Positions 1 to 8,515 of a stretch of DNA of 64,000 bases are shown here, piece by piece. The position numbers were made by a program, and so were the translations under genes. How positions within the stretch are numbered: the first letter of the stretch is position 1; each line of letters opens with the position of its first letter. The DNA lies in the NCBI GenBank assembly GCA_965220485.1, contig OZ244832.1, forward strand, positions 1,860,001-1,924,000. The letters run 5' to 3'. The notes under the pieces are model-generated. The model was not told where the DNA came from, made no database searches, and saw nothing but the letters and a program-made list of their open reading frames with translations. This DNA comes from Aldehydirespirator sp965220485 (GTDB lineage Bacteria > Actinomycetota > Acidimicrobiia > Acidimicrobiales > Aldehydirespiratoraceae).

Positions 1-2
1 CC

Positions 3-3000
3 AGCCAGACCGCCCTCATCAGCAACGACGATGCGCAGCAGGTGATTTCCGTTTCGAGGTTGGAAGAATACGTAGTGGAGGGCTCCCCCATCGTCTTCGT
101 CGTCACCCGCCACGACTTGGTTGACGGCCAGAAGGTGCTGAACACCAGCCGGGGCAATCTGCCTGTCAACTTCTCCCTCGCCACCCAGGGCACCTTCTTG
201 ACAGCAGGGCGGCCCGTCAGCCAGACCATGTTGAGAGGCTCCACGACGATGCAGGTGGTGGAGCGGACCGTCGACGACTCCCAGGAAGAGAACGCCGGCT
301 GGGCGAAGCTGACCCTCCAGCCAGGCGGCGACCAGTACTTGATTGACGAGACCGCCAGCAGTGCGACTATCGAGATTCAGGACAACGAGCCCCCACGCGT
401 CAGCATCTACCCCTCCCCGGGGAGCCTGGGCTCCTACGAAGGTGGCGTCGGCGCTGTCGACGAGGGAGAGGGCTTCACCACGGTCGTCCGCCGACGCTAC
501 GGCAACATGCGCGCGCCGCTGACGGTGTACCTGAAACAAAGCTCCACGCAGTGCGTCGACAACGTGCAGATGCCCCGTTTTGTCAGCCCCCTGCCGGCGT
601 CGGTGGATGACAAGGCCGTGGAGGTCACCTTGGACGCCGGGTCGGCCAGCGCCCGGTACACGCTGCACAACACGCTGGAAGACACCATATATGAGTGCGA
701 CATGCTCATTGCTACCGAAGTCGCCGCCAACCCATCCCAGACTTCGGGGACGCCCGCCTACCGCCCGGCGCGGGCCGAGGACCCCTACGTGGACTCCGAA
801 GGCCGCAGCCACGTAGGATCCTTCGTCGTAAGGCTGGAGGATGACGACCCCGCCCCCAGCTTTGTGCTCGCGTCCGAGCAACGGCAGAGCGAGGGAGCCG
901 GAGAGTTCCTAGTCGCCTTCGAATTCATCAATCACCCGTCCGCCTGGCCCACCGAACAAGACATAGCGATTCGTTGGGGGCGCCATGCCTCCGAGGGGCA
1001 CCTCTACGCCGAGGACGAAGCCCTCCCGGGTCTTGACCATGGCGGCTTCGCCGCTGGCGGCTCGTCAATAGCACTTGAATATAGGCTTAATGTAGTTGAC
1101 GATAGACTGGACGAGCACGATGAGAAGTTTATTGTCTATACCAGCGTTTATGGAAAGTTCCCGAGTAGCCCAGGTCCTATTGAGACTGCAGGGGGTCTTG
1201 TAGATTTCCTGCGCTTGCAGCGGGAACGGCAGGGAATTCAAGTTCACGAACTGATCATCGTCGACGACGACCCGGAACCGACGCTGAGTATCGAGGACGT
1301 GGAGGCGGACGAGGACGCGGGAGCGATTACCTTCACTGCCGTCCTGGACGCGCCCACGGGGCGCACGGCTACAGTGGATTGGGCCACCTCCGACGGCACG
1401 GCCAAGGCCGGCGAGGACTACACCGAATCCAGCGGCACGATCAAGTTCACCCGCAGCCGGGAGAGTCCACGCCCCGGTGGAGGCGTTCAAAGCGCTTACC
1501 CGGGTAGCGCCAGGTTCGAGTTCTCCGTCCCGATACTGAACGACGACCTGTACGAGACGGGTGACGAGACCTTCAAGGTCACTCTCTCCAACCCGGAGCA
1601 CGTGCAACTGCCTGACGTGGACCTGCTGGGGGGCGTCCCAGTTCTGGGGCGTGCCGCCGAGGCCACCGGGACCATCCGCGACGACGACCACCCCAGGGTC
1701 ACGGTCGGGTTCGGGCCCGGGCCCCGCCGCGCCGCCGAGGGCGCCGCCGCCGAGCTGCGGGTGGTGCTGGACCGCGACCCCCAGCGCAGCCTGAGCATCC
1801 CGCTGGCCGCCACCGGCCGCGGCGGCGCCACCGCCGGCGACTGGTCCGGGGTGCCCGCCGCGGTGACCTTCGAGGCGGGGACCACCGAGGCCGCCTTCGC
1901 GCTGGCCGCCACCGACGACGACATCGACGACGACGGCGAGAGCGTCGAGGTGGCCTTCGGGCCGCTGCCCGAGCGGGTGAGCGCCGACCCCGCCGCGGCG
2001 ACGGCCACCGTCGCCATCGTCGACGACGACGATCCCGAGGTGACGGTGAGCTTCGCCAAGGCGGCCCACGACGCGGCCGAGGGCGGCGAGGTCACCGTGA
2101 CGGTGACGCTGAGCGCGGTTCCCGAGCGCACGGTGGTGATCCCGATCACGGCGACCGGCCAGAACGGCGCCACCGCGGGCGACTGGTCGGTGGCGCCCGC
2201 CAGCGTCACCTTCGCCAGCGGCGACACCTCCAAGGCGTTCACGGTCGCCGCCGCCGACGACGCGGTGGACGACGACGGCGAGTCGGTGCTGCTGGGCTTC
2301 GGCGACCTGCCCGAGCGGGTGAGCGCGGGGACGACTGCGGCTGCCGAGGTCTCCATCGTCGACGACGACACGGCGGCGGTGGCGGCGTCGGTGTCGTCGC
2401 TGAGCGTCGCCGAGGGCGGCGAGGAGACCTACACGGTGGAGCTGGGCAGCGAGCCCACCGCCGCGGTGACGGTCGCGGCCGCGGTCGCCGGCGGCGGCGG
2501 CGTGACCGCGGCCCCGGCCGCGCTGACGTTCACGGCGTCCGACTGGGACAGCCCCCAGACCGTCACCGTCGCCGCCGGACACGACGACGACGCCGTCGAC
2601 GGCGCGGCCACAGTGACCCACACCGCCGCCGGCGGCGGCTACGACGCGGTCTCGGCGGCGGTGGAGGTGACCGTCGACGACGACGACCACCCGCGGGTGG
2701 CCGTCAGCTTCGGCGCGGCGTCCTACAGCGTCGCGGAGAGCGACGACGCCGCCACCGCCGCCAGGGAGGACCAGGCGGTGGTGACGGTGACGCTGAGCGC
2801 CGTTCCCGAGCGCACGGTGGAGATCCCGATCACGGCGACCGGCCAGAACGGCGCCACCGCCGGCGACTGGTCCGGGGTGCCCGCCGCGGTGACCTTCGAG
2901 GCGGGCACCACCGAGGCCGCCTTCGCGCTGGCCGCCACCGACGACGACATCGACGACGACGGCGAGAGCGTCGAGGTGGCCTTCGGGCCGCTGCCCGAGC

Positions 3001-6000
3001 GGGTGAGCGCCGACCCCGCCGCGGCGACGGCCACCGTCGCCATCGTCGACGACGACGACCGCGGCGTCGAGCTCTCCGAGACGCGCCTCGCGGTCGCCGA
3101 GGGCGGGACCGGCTCCTACACCGTCAGGCTGCGCTCCGAGCCCACCGGCGCGGTCACCGTCACCGTCACCGGCCACGCCGGCACCGACGTGGCCCCGGAC
3201 CCCGAGAGCCTCCACTACACCCCCCAGAACTGGGACGCCCCCCAGACGGTGCAGGTCGCCGCGGGCCAAGACGACGACTCCGACGACGACACCGCCACCC
3301 TCGCCCACACCGCCGCCGGCGGCGACTACACCGGCGCCGACCCCGCCGAAGTCGCGGTCACCGTCGCCGACGACGACCACCCCAGGGTCCAAGTCGGGTT
3401 CGCGCCCGGGGCCCGCAGCGCCGCCGAGGGCGCCGCCGCGGAGCTGCGGGTGGTGCTTGACCGCGACCCCCAGCGCAGCCTGAGAATCCCGCTGGCCGCC
3501 ACCGGCCTCGGCGGCGCCACCCCCGACGACTGGTCCGGGGTCCCCGCCGCGGTGACCTTCGAGGCGGGCGCCACCGAGGCCGCCTTCGCGCTGGCCGCCA
3601 CCAACGACGACATCGACGACGACGGCGAGAGCGTCGAGGTGGCCTTCGGGCCGCTGCCCGAGCGGGTGGGCGCCGACCCCGCCGCGGCGACGGCCACCGT
3701 CGCCATCGACGACGACGACGATCCCGAGGTGACGGTGAGCTTCGCCAAGGCGGCCCACAGCGTCGACGAGGGCGACGGCGTGGTGGTGGAGGTGACCCTG
3801 AGCGCGGTTCCCGAGCGCACGGTCACCATCCCGATCACGGCGACCGGCCAGAACGGCGCCGCCGCGGGCGACTGGTCGGTGGCGCCCGCCAGCGTCACCT
3901 TCGCCAGCGGCGACACCTCCAAGGCGTTCACGGTCGCCGCCGACGACGACGCGGTGGACGACGACGGCGAGTCGGTGCTGCTGGGCTTCGGCGCGCTGCC
4001 TGAGCGGGTGAGCGCGGGGACGACTGCGGCTGCCGAGGTCTCCATCGTCGACGACGACACGGCGGCGGTGGCGGCGTCGGTGTCGTCGCTGAGCGTCGCC
4101 GAGGGCGGCGAGGAGACCTACACGGTGGAGCTGGGCAGCGAGCCCACCGCCGCGGTGACGGTCGCGGCCGTCGTCGGCCCGGCCGGCGCCGATGTGACCG
4201 TCGAGCCGGCCGCGCTGACGTTCACGGCGTCCGACTGGGACAGCCCCCAGACCGTCACCGTCGCCGCCGGACACGACGACGACGCCGTCGACGGCGCGGC
4301 CACAGTGACCCACACCGCCGCCGGCGGCGGCTACGACGCGGTCTCGGCGACGGTCGAGGTGACCGTCGACGACGACGACCACCCGCGGGTGGCCGTCAGC
4401 TTCGGCGCGGCGTCCTACAGCGTCGCGGAGAGCGACGACGCCGCCACCGCCGCCAGGGAGGACCAGGCGGTGGTGACGGTGACGCTGAGCGCCGTTCCCG
4501 AGCGCACGGTGGAGATCCCGATCACGGCGACCGGCCAGAACGGCGCCACCGCCGGCGACTGGTCCGGGGCGCCCACCAGCGTCACCTTCGCCAGCGACGA
4601 CACCGAGCAGGCGTTCACGCTCACCGCCGCCGGCGACGACGTCGACGACGACGGCGAGACGGTGCTGCTGGGCTTCGGCGACCTGCCCGAGCGGGTGGGC
4701 GCCGACCCCGCCGCGGCGACGGCCACCGTCGCCATCGACGACGACGACGACCGCGGCGTCGAGCTCTCCGAGACGCGCCTCGCGGTCGCCGAGGGCGAGG
4801 TGGGCTCCTACACCGTCAGGCTGCGCTCCCAGCCCACCGGCGCGGTCACCGTCACCGTCACCGGCCACGCCGGCACCGACGTGGCCCCGGACCCCGAGAG
4901 CCTCCACTACACCCCCCAGAACTGGGACGCCCCCCAGACGGTGCAGGTCGCCGCGGGCCAAGACGACGACTCCGACGACGACACCGCCACCCTCGCCCAC
5001 ACCGCCGCCGGCGGCGACTACACCGGCGCCGACCCCGCCGAAGTCGCGGTCACCGTCGCCGACGACGACCACCCCAGGGTCCAAGTCGGGTTCGCGCCCG
5101 GGGCCCGCAGCGCCGCCGAGGGCGCCGCCGCCGAGCTGCGGGTGGTGCTTGACCGCGACCCCCAGCGCAGCCTGAGAATCCCGCTGGCCGCCACCGGCCT
5201 CGGCGGCGCCACCCCCGACGACTGGTCCGGGGTCCCCGCCGCGGTGACCTTCGAGGCGGGCGCCACCGAGGCCGCCTTCGCGCTGGCCGCCACCGACGAC
5301 GACATCGACGACGACGGCGAGAGCGTCGAGGTGGCCTTCGGGCCGCTGCCCGAGCGGGTGGGCGCCGACCCCGCCGCGGCGACGGCCACCGTCGCCATCG
5401 ACGACGACGACCACCCGCGGGTGGCGGTGAGCTTCGCCAAGGCGGCCCACAGCGTCGACGAGGGCGACGGCGTGGTGGTGGAGGTGACCCTGAGCGCGGT
5501 TCCCGAGCGCACGGTGGTGATCCCGATCACGGCGACCGGCCAGAACGGCGCCACCGCGGGCGACTGGTCGGTGGCGCCCGCCAGCGTCACCTTCGAAAGC
5601 GGCGACACCTCCAAGGCGTTCACGGTCGCCGCCGCCGACGACGCGGTGGACGACGACGGCGAGTCGGTGCTGCTGGGCTTCGGCGACCTGCCCGAGCGGG
5701 TGAGCGCGGGGACGACTGCGGCTGCCGAGGTCTCCATCGTCGACGACGACACGGCGGCGGTGGCGGCGTCGGTGTCGTCGCTGAGCGTCGGCGAGGGCGG
5801 CGAGGAGACCTACACGGTGGAGCTGGGCAGCGAGCCCACCGCCGCGGTGACGGTCGCGGCGGCGGTCGCCGGCGGCGGCGGCGTGACCGCGGCCCCGGCC
5901 GCGCTGACGTTCACGGCGTCCGACTGGGACAGCCCCCAGACCGTCACCGTCGCCGCCGGACACGACGACGACGCCGTCGACGGCGCGGCCACAGTGACCC

Positions 6001-7829
6001 ACACCGCCGCCGGCGGCGGCTACGACGCGGTCTCGGCGGCGGTGGAGGTGACCGTCGACGACGACGACCACCCGCGGGTGGCGGTGAGCTTCGCCAAGGC
6101 GGCCCACAGCGTCGACGAGGGCGGCGAGGTCACCGTGACGATGACGCTGAGCGCGGTTCCCGAGCGCACGGTGGTGATCCCGATCACGGCGACCGGCCAG
6201 AACGGCGCCGCCGCGGGCGACTGGTCGGTGGCGCCCGCCAGCGTCACCTTCGCCAGCGGCGACACCTCCAAGGCGTTCACGGTCGCCGCCGACGACGACG
6301 CGGTGGACGACGACGGCGAGTCGGTGCTGCTGGGCTTCGGCGACCTGCCCGACCGGGTGAGCGCGGGGACGACTGCGGCTGCCGAGGTCTCCATCGTCGA
6401 CGACGACACGGCGGCGGTGGCGGCGTCGGTGTCGTCGCTGAGCGTCGCCGAGGGCGGCGAGGAGACCTACACGGTGGAGCTGGGCAGCGAGCCCACCGCC
6501 GCGGTGACGGTGACGGCGGCGGTCGCCGGCGGCGGCGGCGTGACCGCGGCCCCGGCCGCGCTGACGTTCACGGCGTCCGACTGGGACAGCCCCCAGACCG
6601 TCACCGTCGCCGCCGGACACGACGACGACGCCGTCGACGGCGCGGCCACAGTGACCCACACCGCCGCCGGCGGCGGCTACGACGCGGTCTCGGCGACGGT
6701 GGAGGTGACCGTCGACGACGACGACCACCCGCGGGTGGCCGTGAGCTTCGGCGCGGCGTCCTACAGCGTCGCGGAGAGCGACGACGCCGCCACCGCCGCC
6801 AGGGAGGACCAGGCGGTGGTGACGGTGACGCTGAGCGCCGTTCCCGAGCGCACGGTGGAGATCCCGATCACGGCGACCGGCCAGGACGGCGCCACCGCCG
6901 GCGACTGGTCCGGGGCGCCCACCAGCGTCACCTTCGCCAGCGACGACACCGAGCAGGCGTTCACGCTCACCGCCGCCGGCGACGACGTCGACGACGACGG
7001 CGAGACGGTGCTGCTGGGCTTCGGCGCGCTGCCCGAGCGGGTGGGCGCCGACCCCGCCGCGGCGACGGCCACCGTCGCCATCGACGACGACGACGACCGC
7101 GGCGTCGAGCTCTCCGAGACGCGCCTCGCGGTCGCCGAGGGCGAGGTGGGCTCCTACACCGTCAGGCTGCGCTCCCAGCCCACCGGCGCGGTCACCGTCA
7201 CCGTCACCGGCCACGCCGGCACCGACGTGGCCCCGGACCCCGAGAGCCTCCACTACACCCCCCAGAACTGGGACGCCCCCCAGACGGTGCAGGTCGCCGC
7301 GGGCCAAGACGACGACTCCGACGACGACACCGCCACCCTCGCCCACACCGCCGCCGGCGGCGACTACACCGGCGCCGACCCCGCCGAAGTCGCGGTCACC
7401 GTCGCCGACGACGACCACCCCAGGGTCCAAGTCGGGTTCGCGCCCGGGGCCCGCAGCGCCGCCGAGGGCGCCGCCGCCGAGCTGCGGGTGGTGCTTGACC
7501 GCGACCCCCAGCGCAGCCTGAGAATCCCGCTGGCCGCCACCGGCCTCGGCGGCGCCACCCCCGACGACTGGTCCGGGGTCCCCGCCGCGGTGACCTTCGA
7601 GGCGGGCGCCACCGAGGCCGCCTTCGCGCTGACCGCCACCAACGACGACATCGACGACGACGGCGAGAGCGTCGAGGTGGCCTTCGGGCCGCTGCCCGAG
7701 CGGGTGGGCGCCGACCCCGCCGCGGCGACGGCCACCGTCGCCATCGACGACGACGACCACCCGCGGGTGACGGTGAGCTTCGCCAAGGCGGCCCACAGAC
7801 GTCGGCCGAGGGCGGCGAGGTCACCGTGA
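3..7829 (+). CDS. Giant Calx-beta repeat surface protein, N-terminal part (5' end outside window)
   Basis: The frame is open from the window edge and a GTG at 42 is only internal, because the codons before it read like the end of another Calx-beta unit (ALISNDD). The first four units are divergent. One near residues 405-550 is a canonical Calx-beta domain (WATSDGTAKAGEDY, then NDD and DDD ends). From about base 1681 the protein becomes a ladder of five alternating unit types of 105-115 residues, each ending in an Asp-rich DDD(D) turn that is expected to bind calcium. Known role of such proteins: secreted or cell-surface adhesion. No signal peptide can be seen because the N-terminus is outside. 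The frame breaks at about 7799, where two extra bases precede an otherwise perfect unit, so the last ten residues are out of frame. The following segments continue the same protein. Confidence 0.8.
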   Translation, partial: SQTALISNDDAQQVISVSRLEEYVVEGSPIVFVVTRHDLVDGQKVLNTSRGNLPVNFSLATQGTFLTAGRPVSQTMLRGSTTMQVVERTVDDSQEENAGWAKLTLQPGGDQYLIDETASSATIEIQDNEPPRVSIYPSPGSLGSYEGGVGAVDEGEGFTTVVRRRYGNMRAPLTVYLKQSSTQCVDNVQMPRFVSPLPASVDDKAVEVTLDAGSASARYTLHNTLEDTIYECDMLIATEVAANPSQTSGTPAYRPARAEDPYVDSEGRSHVGSFVVRLEDDDPAPSFVLASEQRQSEGAGEFLVAFEFINHPSAWPTEQDIAIRWGRHASEGHLYAEDEALPGLDHGGFAAGGSSIALEYRLNVVDDRLDEHDEKFIVYTSVYGKFPSSPGPIETAGGLVDFLRLQRERQGIQVHELIIVDDDPEPTLSIEDVEADEDAGAITFTAVLDAPTGRTATVDWATSDGTAKAGEDYTESSGTIKFTRSRESPRPGGGVQSAYPGSARFEFSVPILNDDLYETGDETFKVTLSNPEHVQLPDVDLLGGVPVLGRAAEATGTIRDDDHPRVTVGFGPGPRRAAEGAAAELRVVLDRDPQRSLSIPLAATGRGGATAGDWSGVPAAVTFEAGTTEAAFALAATDDDIDDDGESVEVAFGPLPERVSADPAAATATVAIVDDDDPEVTVSFAKAAHDAAEGGEVTVTVTLSAVPERTVVIPITATGQNGATAGDWSVAPASVTFASGDTSKAFTVAAADDAVDDDGESVLLGFGDLPERVSAGTTAAAEVSIVDDDTAAVAASVSSLSVAEGGEETYTVELGSEPTAAVTVAAAVAGGGGVTAAPAALTFTASDWDSPQTVTVAAGHDDDAVDGAATVTHTAAGGGYDAVSAAVEVTVDDDDHPRVAVSFGAASYSVAESDDAATAAREDQAVVTVTLSAVPERTVEIPITATGQNGATAGDWSGVPAAVTFEAGTTEAAFALAATDDDIDDDGESVEVAFGPLPERVSADPAAATATVAIVDDDDRGVELSETRLAVAEGGTGSYTVRLRSEPTGAVTVTVTGHAGTDVAPDPESLHYTPQNWDAPQTVQVAAGQDDDSDDDTATLAHTAAGGDYTGADPAEVAVTVADDDHPRVQVGFAPGARSAAEGAAAELRVVLDRDPQRSLRIPLAATGLGGATPDDWSGVPAAVTFEAGATEAAFALAATNDDIDDDGESVEVAFGPLPERVGADPAAATATVAIDDDDDPEVTVSFAKAAHSVDEGDGVVVEVTLSAVPERTVTIPITATGQNGAAAGDWSVAPASVTFASGDTSKAFTVAADDDAVDDDGESVLLGFGALPERVSAGTTAAAEVSIVDDDTAAVAASVSSLSVAEGGEETYTVELGSEPTAAVTVAAVVGPAGADVTVEPAALTFTASDWDSPQTVTVAAGHDDDAVDGAATVTHTAAGGGYDAVSATVEVTVDDDDHPRVAVSFGAASYSVAESDDAATAAREDQAVVTVTLSAVPERTVEIPITATGQNGATAGDWSGAPTSVTFASDDTEQAFTLTAAGDDVDDDGETVLLGFGDLPERVGADPAAATATVAIDDDDDRGVELSETRLAVAEGEVGSYTVRLRSQPTGAVTVTVTGHAGTDVAPDPESLHYTPQNWDAPQTVQVAAGQDDDSDDDTATLAHTAAGGDYTGADPAEVAVTVADDDHPRVQVGFAPGARSAAEGAAAELRVVLDRDPQRSLRIPLAATGLGGATPDDWSGVPAAVTFEAGATEAAFALAATDDDIDDDGESVEVAFGPLPERVGADPAAATATVAIDDDDHPRVAVSFAKAAHSVDEGDGVVVEVTLSAVPERTVVIPITATGQNGATAGDWSVAPASVTFESGDTSKAFTVAAADDAVDDDGESVLLGFGDLPERVSAGTTAAAEVSIVDDDTAAVAASVSSLSVGEGGEETYTVELGSEPTAAVTVAAAVAGGGGVTAAPAALTFTASDWDSPQTVTVAAGHDDDAVDGAATVTHTAAGGGYDAVSAAVEVTVDDDDHPRVAVSFAKAAHSVDEGGEVTVTMTLSAVPERTVVIPITATGQNGAAAGDWSVAPASVTFASGDTSKAFTVAADDDAVDDDGESVLLGFGDLPDRVSAGTTAAAEVSIVDDDTAAVAASVSSLSVAEGGEETYTVELGSEPTAAVTVTAAVAGGGGVTAAPAALTFTASDWDSPQTVTVAAGHDDDAVDGAATVTHTAAGGGYDAVSATVEVTVDDDDHPRVAVSFGAASYSVAESDDAATAAREDQAVVTVTLSAVPERTVEIPITATGQDGATAGDWSGAPTSVTFASDDTEQAFTLTAAGDDVDDDGETVLLGFGALPERVGADPAAATATVAIDDDDDRGVELSETRLAVAEGEVGSYTVRLRSQPTGAVTVTVTGHAGTDVAPDPESLHYTPQNWDAPQTVQVAAGQDDDSDDDTATLAHTAAGGDYTGADPAEVAVTVADDDHPRVQVGFAPGARSAAEGAAAELRVVLDRDPQRSLRIPLAATGLGGATPDDWSGVPAAVTFEAGATEAAFALTATNDDIDDDGESVEVAFGPLPERVGADPAAATATVAIDDDDHPRVTVSFAKAAHRRRPRAARSP

Positions 7830-8515
7830 CGGTGACGCTGAGCGCCGTTCCCGAGCGCACGGTCACCATCCCGATCACGGCGGACCGGCCAGAACGGCGC
7901 CACCGCCGGCGACTGGTCGGTGGCGCCCGCCAGCGTCACCTTCGCCAGCGGCGACACCTCCAAGACGTTCACGCTCGCCGCCGACGACGACGCGGTGGAC
8001 GACGACGGCGAGACGGTGCTGCTGGGCTTCGGCGACCTGCCCGAGCGGGTGAGCGCGGGGACGACTGCGGCTGCCGACGGTCTCCATCGTCGACGACGAC
8101 ACGGCGGCGGTGGCGGCGTCGGTGTCGTCGCTGAGCGTCGCCGAGGGCGGCGAGGAGACCTACACGGTGGAGCTGGGCAGCGAGCCCACCGCCGCGGTGA
8201 CGGTCGCGGCGGCGGTCGCCGGCGGCGGCGGCGTGACCGCGGCCCCGGCCGCGCTGACGTTCACGGCGTCCGACTGGGACAGCCCCCAGACCGTCACCGT
8301 CGCCGCCGGACACGACGACGACGCCGTCGACGGCGCGGCCACAGTGACCCACACCGCCGCCGGCGGCGGCTACGACGCGGTCTCGGCGTCGGTGGAGGTG
8401 ACCGTCGACGACGACGACCACCCGCGGGTGGCCGTCAGCTTCGGCGCGGCGTCCAAGTCCCTACAGCGTCGCGGAGAGCGACGACGCCGCCACCGCCGCC
8501 AGGGAGGACCAGGCG
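7798..8515 (+). pseudogene. Frameshifted middle segment of the Calx-beta giant gene
   Basis: Compared with the neighbouring near-identical repeats, this stretch has single-base insertions near 7799 and 7809, one near 7881 (an extra g in gcgga), one near 8078 (an extra c in gccgacgg), and a 7-base insertion near 8454. The encoded unit types (VSFAKAAH, SSLSVAEGGEE, GVTAAPAALTF) stay recognisable across frames 3, 2, 3, 1 and 2. Either the gene is broken here, or these are consensus errors in a highly repetitive region. Four indel sites within 660 bp, against one in the other 14 kb, suggest a local assembly problem, but true decay cannot be excluded. Confidence 0.7.

Noticed and set aside
1065..7796. 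A 2,243-codon open frame on the minus strand opposite the Calx-beta gene, and similar ones at 8435-10777 and 10810-13080
   Set aside because: They are mirror frames caused by GC-rich, highly repeated codons (Asp-Asp-Asp read backwards as Val-Val-Val). The plus strand encodes recognisable domains; the minus product is low-complexity Gly/Arg/His/Val.
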